From Chrysogorgia sp. JL179-B06 (taxonomy: Eukaryota > Cnidaria > Anthozoa > Scleralcyonacea > Chrysogorgiidae): a stretch of DNA of 64,000 nt. The stretch covers positions 186,001 to 250,000 of the forward strand of contig JAYKKM010000001.1 in NCBI GenBank assembly GCA_035772405.1, in the 5' to 3' direction. Under the pieces are notes generated by a model. It was not told the origin of the DNA and searched no databases. It saw only the letters and a program-made list of their open reading frames with translations. Position 1 is the first letter of the stretch. Every line of letters starts with the position of its first letter. Made by a program: the position numbers and the translations under genes. Below, piece by piece: positions 38,838-48,292 of this stretch.

Positions 38838-39539
38838 ATGACGCGAAAGTTGACGGTACTCATTGAAGGTGCGGAAAAAGTTGTGTCCTTTGACAACGCG
38901 ATGATGGTCATACACGATAACCCGTACATTGTGGTCAAGACAGCCACTGTGTTTTGGGACTACCATAACACAACAAACGACGACAGCATTCAGGTCTTCA
39001 CGTTGGATAACTCTAGGGTTGGCTCTTTTAAAAAGATTAAAGTGGGTGAAGGGTGCTTTAGCTTCGACGCGTTGGTCAAAGTCTTGAAACACGAGTCTAG
39101 CGAGCTTAAGGTGGATCTTGAGATAGAGAAACTAGTGCCCACAGGCAAATGTAGGGTCAAGGTTAGTAGTTCAGCTGTGTTAGACACCATTGGACCTCTA
39201 CTTGGTTTCGCGAAGGGTGAGGTGATTCAGAATGACTTACAGTGGCACACTAGCCCAAACGAGGTCGACATGTACAGAGGTCTGAAGTACATAGAAGTTT
39301 CGTGTGACGTTGTTGAGACGGAGAGCGACGTGGGTATTGATGGGAAGCGTAGCGATGTGATCACAACGTTGCCAATACCTACCGAACAGTCATTGAAAGG
39401 GTCAGTGCAACGCCATGTAGACATTGAGTCAAAGGTGGGCATTAAAAAAGGTGTTTACTCAAGTATGACGTTTCGCGTCAAACCAAATAACGACGATCTC
39501 AAAATTGGCGCGGTGTTATTGGAACTGTATATTGTGTGA
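38838..39539 (+). CDS. Penton-like minor capsid protein (single jelly roll)
   Basis: The ATG at 38838 (GTTATACATGA) is chosen over upstream Mets because those overlap the divergent gene. 233 residues, almost entirely beta-strand-like: VFWDYHNTTNDDSIQVFTLD, KCRVKVSSSAVLDTIGPLLG, and a C-terminal strand pattern (SSMTFRVKPNNDDLKIGAVL) typical of the penton/minor capsid proteins of Polintons. It would close the five-fold vertices of the capsid. Only 21 bp separate it from the divergent 494-residue gene. Assignment rests on strand pattern, size and position, so it is less sure than the MCP. Confidence 0.65.
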   Translation: MTRKLTVLIEGAEKVVSFDNAMMVIHDNPYIVVKTATVFWDYHNTTNDDSIQVFTLDNSRVGSFKKIKVGEGCFSFDALVKVLKHESSELKVDLEIEKLVPTGKCRVKVSSSAVLDTIGPLLGFAKGEVIQNDLQWHTSPNEVDMYRGLKYIEVSCDVVETESDVGIDGKRSDVITTLPIPTEQSLKGSVQRHVDIESKVGIKKGVYSSMTFRVKPNNDDLKIGAVLLELYIV

Positions 39540-39544
39540 ATTAT

Positions 39545-40648
39545 ATGGAGCTCGGTGTGGAAACAGAACAAGGGTTGAGAGACATTTATTACAATCCTAA
39601 GACAGGGTACAGTGGTGTAGAGAAATTGTATCAAAGTGCATTGGGAGACGGATTGAAAGTAACTAGAAAAACAGTGAAAGAATGGTTGACAGCGCAGGAC
39701 ACCTACACTAGGTACAAACCCATTGTGAGAAGACATAAGTTCCGTACGACTTTTGTTGGGTTTCTTGGTGAAGAGCTCCAAATGGACTTAGTGGACATGA
39801 GTAAGCACTCAAAACAGAATGGCGGTTATTATTGGATATTGACAGGCATTGAAATATTGAGTAGATATGCTTTTGGTATTGCAGTTTATAGAAAAGACAC
39901 TAAGAGCATGACTAAGGCTGTTGGAGAGCTATTGAGTGACTTTAAAGATCGGTTTGGAACCACACCTAAGTTAGCGCAATTTGACGACGGACTTGAATTC
40001 TACAACGTTGGTGTGAAAAGTTTGCTGAGAAAACATGGTGTTGAATATTTCAGCACTAAGAGTGATAAAAAGGCCGCTGTTGTCGAGCGTTTTAATAGAA
40101 GTCTCAAGAGTATTATGTGGAAGTATTTTTATACCCGTGGAACGTACAAATGGATTGACGTTCTCGACCAGTTTGTGAGCAATTATAATAGCAATGTGAA
40201 CCGCAGTATTATGATGAAGCCGAAGGATGTCAATAAGTCAAATGAGGGTGAAGTTTGGACCACTTTGTTTGGTCACCAATTTGCAGACAACCCATTGCCA
40301 AAGTTTAGAGTTGGTCAATCGGTGAGAATTAGTAAATACAAGAGTGTGTTCACAAAGGGCTATGAAGCCAACTTCACTGAAGAGCTGTTTAAAGTGGTAA
40401 AGGTTATTCGTGGCGATCCGAATGTGTACGAAATTGAGGATATAAGCGGTGAACAGATTATTGGTAAATTTTATGAACAGGAATTATCGCTGGTCAATAG
40501 GAAACACGGCGATGATGTGTACAGAGTTGAAAAGGTGTTGAAAAGAAAGAAAGTTAGAGGAGAGAAGATGGCGCTGGTTAAATGGTTGGGTTATGAGAGC
40601 AAACATAATTCGTGGATACCAGAAAGCGATATTCAAAATGTGAGCTAA
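39545..40648 (+). CDS. INT: Retroviral-type DDE integrase with C-terminal chromodomain
   Basis: ATG 39545 (AATTATATGG), 5 bp after the penton-like gene; 367 residues. Catalytic triad: Asp81 (ELQMDLVDMS), Asp147 (AQFDDGLEFYN), Glu181 (KAAVVERFNRSLK). An N-terminal helical region precedes the core; the SH3-like C-terminal domain (VGQSVRISKYKS) is followed by a chromodomain at about 325-365 (YRVEKVLKRKK, MALVKWLGYESKHNSWIPE). It inserts the linear element into chromosomes, and the chromodomain may steer it to heterochromatin, which agrees with this copy lying in satellite DNA. Intact. Confidence 0.96.
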   Translation: MELGVETEQGLRDIYYNPKTGYSGVEKLYQSALGDGLKVTRKTVKEWLTAQDTYTRYKPIVRRHKFRTTFVGFLGEELQMDLVDMSKHSKQNGGYYWILTGIEILSRYAFGIAVYRKDTKSMTKAVGELLSDFKDRFGTTPKLAQFDDGLEFYNVGVKSLLRKHGVEYFSTKSDKKAAVVERFNRSLKSIMWKYFYTRGTYKWIDVLDQFVSNYNSNVNRSIMMKPKDVNKSNEGEVWTTLFGHQFADNPLPKFRVGQSVRISKYKSVFTKGYEANFTEELFKVVKVIRGDPNVYEIEDISGEQIIGKFYEQELSLVNRKHGDDVYRVEKVLKRKKVRGEKMALVKWLGYESKHNSWIPESDIQNVS

Positions 40649-40654
40649 TGTAAT

Positions 40655-41599
40655 ATGGCTGAAGGCAGCTTCGACGACTTTGAGACGGAGGGCTCTAATG
40701 AATACAAAGATCTCACTGACGATGAACTAGAGTATAGTTACGAAAAAGCCATTCAAGAACGCAAACTAATTGGGGGTGATCCAAACGCCTCAACGTTTAG
40801 GAGAACTAGACTAATTAAAGTGATGGGTGGACTAAAAGTCGAGCGTAATAGAAGACTTCGTCAACGTATGTGGAGGTTTTTTAGTGACCCCACAACGCGG
40901 ACTAATGACAACGTAAAAGACCGTGAAGAAGACGCGAGGAGTATGCCATTGTTAGACACCACACCCACAGAGCATGAGTCGATACCTGGACTAACACCAA
41001 ATGAGAACCGTGAATTGAATGGTGCGCTCAACCCAAGTGTGGTGCCTGAATCAAGAACAGGTGACACTGGTGCACTACAAATAGAGGCGGATCACTATCA
41101 AGAAGCGATAGGCGAAACGAATGAAAGAATAGCAGAGCTCGCAGTAAAAGACCTCACGGTTGAGGAGCACGAAGAGTTCATCAGTCTAGCTGAAAGAACG
41201 ATTGGACTTGAAGAGGCTAGAGACACGACTATCGAACAGCGACAAGTGGAGGAAGTTAGAGAGCAACAGGAAGTCGATATTGACAGATTGCAGAAGTTCA
41301 AGAAGTGGGCTAGAGAAAATATGGTTGGGTTGAGTGCTTTAGCGATTGCAATAGCTGCAATTATAACAACTATTATTATCGCTGGGAGGTCTAATGTTAT
41401 GAGAGGCGCTATGGTCACGAGGTCGTTTGCACAGGCTGTTAAAAATGCGATAACGAAGATGGGTCCATGGGCTGTTGGATTGGCGAACTTAGTTTATGAC
41501 GCGCTGGTGACAGGCGCAAAGGGCCTCGCTTGGTTAGCTCAAAATCTGTGGGTGTTTGCGGTGACATTCGCGTGGCTTGCGTACAATTATCTAAACTAG
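40655..41599 (+). CDS. Coiled-coil, multi-pass membrane protein, copy 1 (314 aa)
   Basis: Acidic N-terminus, Pro/Asn linker (PGLTPNENRELNGALNPS), a long charged coiled coil (EARDTTIEQRQVEEVREQQE), then three hydrophobic segments: SALAIAIAAIITTIIIAG, KMGPWAVGLANLVYDAL, and LAWLAQNLWVFAVTFAWLAY. Likely a virion or factory membrane protein. The last 200 residues are closely matched by the gene at 41659-43087, so the two arose by tandem duplication. It follows INT after 6 bp. Function unknown. Confidence 0.7.
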   Translation: MAEGSFDDFETEGSNEYKDLTDDELEYSYEKAIQERKLIGGDPNASTFRRTRLIKVMGGLKVERNRRLRQRMWRFFSDPTTRTNDNVKDREEDARSMPLLDTTPTEHESIPGLTPNENRELNGALNPSVVPESRTGDTGALQIEADHYQEAIGETNERIAELAVKDLTVEEHEEFISLAERTIGLEEARDTTIEQRQVEEVREQQEVDIDRLQKFKKWARENMVGLSALAIAIAAIITTIIIAGRSNVMRGAMVTRSFAQAVKNAITKMGPWAVGLANLVYDALVTGAKGLAWLAQNLWVFAVTFAWLAYNYLN

Positions 41600-41658
41600 A
41601 GAGAAAATGTGATTCGTGGGAGTCAGAGAGCGATATTCAAAATGTGAGCTAATGTAAT

Positions 41659-43087
41659 ATGGCTGAAGGTGGGGAAGTTTTTGACGAGATTGAGATGGAG
41701 AACCTTGGTAGAGCTTACACTGATGATCAAATAAACGCCGAACTTGAAGAACTCACTAAACGTATAAATTCAATTGAGAAAATATACACCGACGACGATA
41801 TACCACACATCGAACGTGTTGAGTATGAGAAATTGAATGGGAGAGCGAATAGATTGCAGGGCGAACTGGATAGAAGGTCTCGAGAAAAAGAGACGTCGTT
41901 CACTGACACTGATGATGGCAAGACGGTGACAATAAGGGGGACTAACACAGAAGTCCCAACAATAGTGTTTGTTGAACAGGGGTCGTATGGTGACGTCGAT
42001 GACGTAAGTTTCAGTATAGCTTTTAAAGAGGAGGAGGAAATTGAGAAGACTGGGCGAGCTAAAAGCGTTCAACAAAAAGCCAACAGAAGACGACGTAAAA
42101 AGAATCAAGCTACTAAACAAGAGAATACGTAAATTTAGCAAAAAGGCACTCGGCCAAGACGACGCGTCAAGGAAAATAGTCAACAGGTCGCAGGTTACGG
42201 ACTCAGGGGCTATTCTTTTCAAACCGATAAACAAAGATGGTAAATATGGAGCACCCAAACGAATTCTAATACCTTGGAAAAAAGGCTTGGTCTACAGTAG
42301 AGACGCGAGTAGTAAAAACGCGATTGAGCAATTCAAACAGTTAGTTGGTCAAATCCCTGAGAGTACAGAGACAACAGCTGTCACAACAGAAGTAGTCCCA
42401 GATAGCTTCCCAGTAATTGAGACAAAAGTGGGCTATGTCGACATACCTTGGCTAACACCAGACGAGAACCGTGATCTGAGTGGTGTGGTTAATCCAAGCG
42501 ATAGTGTGGTGCCTGAGTCAAGAACAGGTGACGATGGTGCGTTGCAAGCGCAGGTAGACCACTTTCAAGAGACGATAGATGAGACGAGTGGGAGATTGGC
42601 AAAGCTTGATAAAAAAACTAACCAAACTGGTCTCACGCCCGACGAAGAGCGAGAGCACGTTGGTTTGGTTGAAAGAGAGTCAGGACTCAAGCAAGCCAGA
42701 GACAGAACTATTGAGCAGCGACAAATAGAAGAGGTTAGAGAGCAGCAGGAAGTCGACATTGACAGGTTTCAGAGATTTAAGGAATGGGCTAAAGAAAATG
42801 TAGTCGGGTTGAGCGCTGTATCAATTTCAGTGGCTGGAATTATAATAACTATTATTATCGCTGGTAGATCCGCTGTTATGAGAGGCGCTATGGCTACGAG
42901 GTCGTTCGCACAGGCTGTTAAGAACGCGATAACGAAGATGGGTCCATGGGCTGTCGGGTTGGCTAATTTAGTTTATAATGCGTTGACGTTGGGTGCGAAG
43001 GGTCTCGCATGGTTGGCTCAAAATCTGTGGGTACTCGCGGTGGTACTTGCGTGGTTTGCTTATGATTATTACAAGCTAAAACGGTAG
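41659..43087 (+). CDS. Coiled-coil, multi-pass membrane protein, copy 2, read in two frames
   Basis: ORF a (41659-42132) begins MAEGG like copy 1 and is acidic. ORF b (open from 42041 to 43087) carries the conserved coiled coil and three membrane segments (SVAGIIITIIIAG, KMGPWAVGLANLVYNAL, LAWLAQNLWVLAVVLAWFAY). ORF b is +1 relative to ORF a, overlaps it by 92 bp, and has no in-frame ATG before the membrane part, so it can only be reached by a frameshift near GAGGAGGAGGAAATTGAGAA. Either a programmed +1 shift or a mutation has split one gene of about 470 codons. The segment upstream of the start repeats the INT 3' end, marking the duplication joint. Confidence 0.6.
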
Positions 43088-43109
43088 CGATAAAACATAT
43101 GTAAAGTAT

Positions 43110-43682
43110 ATGAACGTCACGTCAGCAGAGTTGAGCCCTGGTTTTAGACGAGCGACCATGGGTGGCATAAAAGGGGTGAGAACGCAACACGTAATCACGT
43201 TGAACCCCAATAAAGTTAGTCCTAGTGAGGAACTTTACGTTGACATACCAAAGCTCAAGGTTAGTAGCTGTTTGGTGCCTGGATCGTTGGGTTTAGTGTT
43301 CGACTTTAAGAATGCAAACGCTAAAAGCTGGTTCTTGAACAATGTCAGCAAGTTGTTGGTTGAGAAACTTGTTGTGAGACTAGCTGGGAAAACTGTGTAT
43401 GACAACAATGGGGAAAATTACACTGGTGTTTATCGCGACCTTTGGGAAAGTGTTACTGCGCGAGACCAAATGATTGACTATGGTATTGGTGGTGAGAACT
43501 TGAGAAAGCTAGTTTCTAAGGATGACAGTGGTGCGACGAGTGGGAACGTTGCTAAAGTTAGTGACGCGTTGATGTTTGGTGTGATTGGGACGAAGCAGCG
43601 GATTAAGCTTGGTAAAATCATGAATGACCATGGATTGTACGCTCCTTTTAGCATGAACAACAACTTGCAGTATGTGATCACA
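43110..43682 (+). pseudogene. MCP: Major capsid protein, N-terminal part (interrupted)
   Basis: 191 codons from ATG 43110. Features of Polinton double-jelly-roll capsid proteins: TMGGIKGVRTQHVITLNPNK, SCLVPGSLGLVFDFKNANAK, LVEKLVVRLAGKTVYDNN and YAPFSMNNNLQYVIT. The hexon-like protein would form the capsid shell. At codon 191 an L2 retrotransposon is inserted, and the frame runs on into its endonuclease. The rest of the gene is at 46490-47158 in the matching frame. The break makes this copy unable to yield intact capsid. Confidence 0.9.
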
Positions 43683-46256
43683 CACGCGATATACACTCGG
43701 GATATTCTTAAAGTTGAAGATGGATCAGAGTACGTCCCCGATACTTTAGAGGCGATTTGTATCGAAATTATAAAAGCTAAAACTAAACCTATTTTATTAA
43801 CCTCTGTCTATCGCCCTCCAAATTCCACAGCGGACTATATGGATGTGCTAGAAAATTATATCAATTTATTAGATGAGCAAGATAAAGAACTAATCGTCAC
43901 TGGGGATTTGAACTGCGACTTTTCTTCGCTTCCTCTAAAACCCCATTCCAGAAGATTAAAGGACATATTCATGCTATTTCAATTAAATCAGCTCATTACA
44001 GAACCTACACGTATCATGCGTGAAAAACAGTCTTTATTAGACATTATAGCAACAAATCGTCCTGATAAAGTGTTGGGATCTGGCGTGATCCATCTGGGTA
44101 TTAGTGATCACAGCCTTGTTTATACTTGTCTCAAAATATCTGTACCTAAAGACAGACCGAAAATTATTGAGACCAGAAACTACAAAAACTATAATAATGG
44201 TCAATTTTGTAACCACCTTGAGTCTGAATTAAACAAAGTTAGTTGGGATATAGACGATACTGATTTATTATGTGCTCAGTTTAAGAATATATTTAACTCA
44301 GTTTCAGATATCTACGCACCAATTAAGATACGTAAAGTAAGAAGCACTTACGCACCTTGGTTAACAACCGAAATCAGACGTATGATGAACCAGCGAGATT
44401 ATTTGAAGAAGAAAGCAGTTAAGAACAGATCTGAATGTTTCAATGAAGCATACAAAATTAAACGAAACCAAGTTAACAAATTAATTAAGTCCGCTAAGAC
44501 CCAGTACTGTAAACAAAGTATTGATTTTAACAAAAATAACCCAAAGGAAATGTGGAAAAACATAAACCAGGTTATAAGTGGCAAGGGTCGTTGTTCAAAG
44601 ACAACGATCATTACCACAATAAAAGATGACAATGACCAGATTATCTATGATGAGAAATTAATTGCCAATCAATTCAACAAATACTTTACTGAGATTGGTG
44701 CACGATTATCAGCTCAAACTGAAGATATTACTCCCGATTTTTCCCATTATTTGACATCTGTGGACTGTGAATTTCAGTTTACTGAGATCACTGATCTAAA
44801 TGTGATTAATAAATTAACGAAAATTAAAACTAGTAAATCTTCAGGTCTTGATAAAATTTCCGCAAAATTAATAAAGGATTCTGCGGTAATTATTGCACCC
44901 TTTTTGAAATCAATCTTCAACAAATCCTTGTCAATAGGGATATTCCCTACTGACTGGAAAATAGCAAGAGTTTCACCTATTTATAAAACTGGTGAACATG
45001 ATGATTGTGGCAACTACAGACCAATTTCTGTATTATCAATCATCTCAAAAATATTCGAAAAACTTGTGTTTGAACAAATTAATAATTACCTTGAAATAAA
45101 TCGAATAATAACTCCATGTCAGTCTGGTTTCAGAAAGGGTCATTCCACTTGTTCTTCCTTATTAAAAACTACTAATGATTGGCTAATTAACATGGATAAA
45201 GGTCTTTTAAATGGAGTCGTTTTTCTAGATCTCAAAAAGGCTTTCGACACAGTCGACCATGATATACTCTTAATGAAGTTAAAATCATATGGTATAAAAA
45301 ATACTGCCCTTCGTTGGTTTACTTCATATTTGAGTAATAGAAAACAGGTCTGCAAAATAGGGAGATCGGTTTCGAAAAGTGAAATAATTACAATGGGTGT
45401 ACCTCAGGGGTCGAATCTTGGTCCATTGCTGTTTCTACTTTACATAAATGACCTCCCAAACTGTCTTGATACCGCCGCCTCAGCTCTTTTTGCTGATGAT
45501 ACAAATCTCACCGTAAGTGGTTCTACTTCTTACGATATTGAGTCAAAACTAGAAAAAGATTTGTGTAATGTTCACAACTGGCTATTAGCAAATAAATTAA
45601 CCCTAAATGTGAACAAAACTGAGTACATGATAATTGGTTCAAGACAAAAATTATCTCAGGTTATTAACGACCCAGTTTTGACTATTGGCTCTGAAAGCAT
45701 TGGGCGTGTCTCTTCCACTAAGACTCTAGGAGTCATTGTGGATGAATGCTTAACCTGGAAAGACCAGATTGACCAAGTGGTAAAGAAAGCATCTAAAGGA
45801 ATTGGCTTGTTACGAAGATCCAAAAATTTGATCAACGGAAATACCTTAAAAATTATCTATGATGCTCTCGTCTTGCCACATTTTGATTATTGTGCCTTAG
45901 TATGGGAAAATTGTTCTAAATCACTGCAGAATAAATTACAAAAACTTCAAAACAAAGCGGCTAGAATTTTAACAGGTGATAGCTATGAGACACCATCTGA
46001 AGCAGTCAGAGCTAAATTGAATTGGGAAACATTACAATCAAGGAGAGATAATCAAATGTCTCTGTTGATGAATAAAATAATTAATGGTAACTCAATCAAT
46101 AACCTAGGAGACCTGTTTAAAATCTCTTGTAATACATCTCACAATTTGAGAAGTAACAATAGAGTACTTTGTCTAGAAAAACCGAATACTAATGCTTTAA
46201 AACGAAGTTTTAGTTACAAAGGTGCTGTGGTTTGGAATAACCTAGGACAATTGTAA
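43683..46256 (+). CDS. L2-type endonuclease/reverse transcriptase, fused in frame to the MCP start
   Basis: 857 open codons continuing directly from the capsid frame. Endonuclease remnants: TSVYRPPNSTADY, VTGDLNCDF, LGISDHSLVY; the N-terminal catalytic Glu region is missing. Reverse transcriptase: VVFLDLKKAFDTVDHDILLM, GVPQGSNLGPLLFLLYINDL, LFADDTNLT, then the thumb and C-terminal HFDYCALVWENCSKSLQNKL. No stop in the whole segment, implying a recent insertion. The truncated endonuclease should make it retrotransposition-defective. Confidence 0.9.
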   Translation, partial: HAIYTRDILKVEDGSEYVPDTLEAICIEIIKAKTKPILLTSVYRPPNSTADYMDVLENYINLLDEQDKELIVTGDLNCDFSSLPLKPHSRRLKDIFMLFQLNQLITEPTRIMREKQSLLDIIATNRPDKVLGSGVIHLGISDHSLVYTCLKISVPKDRPKIIETRNYKNYNNGQFCNHLESELNKVSWDIDDTDLLCAQFKNIFNSVSDIYAPIKIRKVRSTYAPWLTTEIRRMMNQRDYLKKKAVKNRSECFNEAYKIKRNQVNKLIKSAKTQYCKQSIDFNKNNPKEMWKNINQVISGKGRCSKTTIITTIKDDNDQIIYDEKLIANQFNKYFTEIGARLSAQTEDITPDFSHYLTSVDCEFQFTEITDLNVINKLTKIKTSKSSGLDKISAKLIKDSAVIIAPFLKSIFNKSLSIGIFPTDWKIARVSPIYKTGEHDDCGNYRPISVLSIISKIFEKLVFEQINNYLEINRIITPCQSGFRKGHSTCSSLLKTTNDWLINMDKGLLNGVVFLDLKKAFDTVDHDILLMKLKSYGIKNTALRWFTSYLSNRKQVCKIGRSVSKSEIITMGVPQGSNLGPLLFLLYINDLPNCLDTAASALFADDTNLTVSGSTSYDIESKLEKDLCNVHNWLLANKLTLNVNKTEYMIIGSRQKLSQVINDPVLTIGSESIGRVSSTKTLGVIVDECLTWKDQIDQVVKKASKGIGLLRRSKNLINGNTLKIIYDALVLPHFDYCALVWENCSKSLQNKLQKLQNKAARILTGDSYETPSEAVRAKLNWETLQSRRDNQMSLLMNKIINGNSINNLGDLFKISCNTSHNLRSNNRVLCLEKPNTNALKRSFSYKGAVVWNNLGQL

Positions 46257-46490
46257 ATAACTCTATATGTAAATTTTATGTATAGTTTCTCTTCTTACTG
46301 TTTTAGAATAATTTTTAATAATTTTTAATAACTTCCTACTGTAATATACTTAATTCTAATTTTTAAAACACGGCCCTCTGAAAATCAACCATCTTTTTTA
46401 TATTGACATTTTTTACATTAATTAATCGTAGGTTCTGGTTGAGAGGTTACCGTGTCAAAATAATTGTAAATAAATAAATAAATAAATAAA
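43683..46490 (+). mobile_element. 5'-truncated L2/CR1-type retrotransposon inside the MCP gene
   Basis: It starts partway into the endonuclease domain and ends in a (TAAA)n tail (46469-46490). The flanking capsid sequence shows ACAC on both sides (43680-43683, 46490-46493), a short target duplication. 5' truncation and a simple-repeat tail are typical of target-primed reverse transcription. Confidence 0.92.
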
Positions 46491-47158
46491 CACTTCCGAA
46501 GGCCGCAGACATCATGGTGGCGCAATCCGGTAGCGCTGTGGGCGGATACACTCTGGAGAACCTCGAGCTTGAGTATGAGACGATTGATAACCAGGAGCTC
46601 GCTGACGAAATAGCGTCGGGCTATGCAAGTGGTCGTAGTTTGTCATATGAGCACATCACGTTGATGAAAACCACCGAATGGGACAAAGGCACGACCATTG
46701 TGAATGAAAACATTAATCTGCCAAGAAAAAGCATGAAGGCGATTGTGTTGCTATTCACGAATAAGGTGCGAACAGACAGTGAGGAGTTTCTTTATCCAAA
46801 TATTGATAGTGTTAGAGTCACAATTGAAGGTGTGCCAAATAGTGTGTACTCACAAGGCATCCCAAAGTCGAAGTTCTATGCAGAAGCGAAACGATTGTTT
46901 GGGTTGGGTGAAGAACACGCTCAGTTCATGACCATACAGAAGTTCTATAAAGATGGTTTCGCGTTAGTCATCGACTTGAGGAGCGTTCAAGATAATCGCA
47001 ATGTCGCCACTGGCAAGAACATTGTAAACACACAATCCGGCGTGCTTCTTGAAATCACTAAAAAAGTGACGACTGCGAATGTCATGTGCAGGGTGTTTGT
47101 GATAAGTGATGGGTTGGTCAACTTTATGAACAATGGGTTGCAGTCAATCCAGTATTAA
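46490..47158 (+). pseudogene. MCP: Major capsid protein, C-terminal part (interrupted)
   Basis: 222 codons, open in the same frame as the N-terminal part. It contains the second jelly-roll region: VAQSGSAVGGYTLENLELEY, LPRKSMKAIVLLFTNKVRTD and VLLEITKKVTTANVMCRVFV. The first Met (46514) is internal to the original protein. Together with 43110-43682 it accounts for roughly 412 codons, a normal Polinton MCP length. The packaging ATPase follows 15 bp downstream. Confidence 0.9.
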
Positions 47159-47173
47159 ATCAAACGTAATTTA

Positions 47174-47773
47174 ATGGAGACCCCGTTTAATGCGCTAATT
47201 GTTGGTATGACAGCTTGTGGTAAGACGCACTATTTACTCAACACATTGGAGTCTGAGTATCGCGGTAAGTTTGACTACATTGTGTTGATTTGCCCTACTT
47301 TCGAGTGGAACAAAGCGTACCAAGATTGGAAATATGTGCGCGACCCCGACGTGCTAGCGATAGACTGCGCGCAAGACAGTGTCGACGCTGTTCTCAAGTG
47401 TGTAACAAATGTTTTTAAAGGCACTAACACTCTGATTGTGTTGGACGACTGTGCAAGTGGGCAGGACGTTAAGAATAGGACTAGTCAATTGGTCAACTTG
47501 GCTTTTAGTGCGCGACATTTTATGTTGAGCGTTATTGTCATCACACAACAACTGACGTCGATCGCAAAACCGTACAGAGAAAATATTAGTAAGCTCGTTT
47601 GCTTTTACTGTCCGAGCAGAAGTGATATGAAGGTCGTTATCGACGATTACCTTGGAAACATTAGCAGAGAAAAATCGTCGGCGATTGTGACCGCATTAAA
47701 AAATAATAAGTACGCTAGACTTGAAATCTCACTGCGCTATCCATACAGTCACGAAGTTGTTATTCCGCAATAA
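47174..47773 (+). CDS. ATP: A32/FtsK-HerA type genome-packaging ATPase
   Basis: 199 residues, the usual Polinton size. Walker A 11-18 (GMTACGKT), Walker B 86-92 (TLIVLDD), sensor segment VIVITQQL, and an arginine-rich C-terminal part (LEISLRYPY). It would pump the linear genome into preformed capsids. Start motif GTAATTTAATGG. It lies between MCP and the terminal gene with gaps of 15 and 3 bp, so morphogenesis genes form one block. No defects seen. Confidence 0.95.
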   Translation: METPFNALIVGMTACGKTHYLLNTLESEYRGKFDYIVLICPTFEWNKAYQDWKYVRDPDVLAIDCAQDSVDAVLKCVTNVFKGTNTLIVLDDCASGQDVKNRTSQLVNLAFSARHFMLSVIVITQQLTSIAKPYRENISKLVCFYCPSRSDMKVVIDDYLGNISREKSSAIVTALKNNKYARLEISLRYPYSHEVVIPQ

Positions 47774-47776
47774 AAT

Positions 47777-48292
47777 ATGGGTATAAGTAATAGCGTGATG
47801 GTAAAACGCAAAAGTGAGGAAAATCCTACGATTGAGGAATTAGTCGAGGACACTGAAGCCGCTAGTACTTCGACTGTGGAAGACAACATTGACGTTAGGA
47901 GATCCGAACTTATTAGACTGTCTGGTGATGGTGTGGTGAGCCAATCTGAAGCGTATATTAAAAAAGCGTCCGCAAAGGTCATCGACAAGATATGGCACCA
48001 ATATGAGTTGAAGAGAATGGAAATCGCAAACGCTTTTCTCACCGATTTGCTAATCAGTAAATTCGCTAGCTTACTGGATGGGTTGAACGCTATTGAAAAT
48101 CCTGACGAACTAAATGACGAACTACAAAAAGACCCGTTACTAAAGAGAGACGTTGAGAGCATTGTCGCGATTGTGACGCCGTACGTGCCTTTCTTGGGCT
48201 TGTTGTCGGGAGGAATCACAACGTCAAAATATGTGTACGACCACCATTTCAGAAGTGCGACAAACACTGAAAATAGTGAGCGGGTGGACTAA
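47777..48292 (+). CDS. Terminal gene: myristoylation-motif protein (171 aa)
   Basis: Begins MGISNSVMVKRKSEEN; Gly2/Ser6 fit N-myristoylation. The acidic Ser/Thr region (TEAASTSTVEDNIDV) is followed by helical sequence (AKVIDKIWHQYELKRMEIAN) and a hydrophobic stretch (IVAIVTPYVPFLGLLSGGIT). Codons 83-171 lie inside the right TIR and are mirrored, broken, at the left end. Possibly a virion-internal or membrane-associated protein; family unknown. Confidence 0.65.
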   Translation: MGISNSVMVKRKSEENPTIEELVEDTEAASTSTVEDNIDVRRSELIRLSGDGVVSQSEAYIKKASAKVIDKIWHQYELKRMEIANAFLTDLLISKFASLLDGLNAIENPDELNDELQKDPLLKRDVESIVAIVTPYVPFLGLLSGGITTSKYVYDHHFRSATNTENSERVD

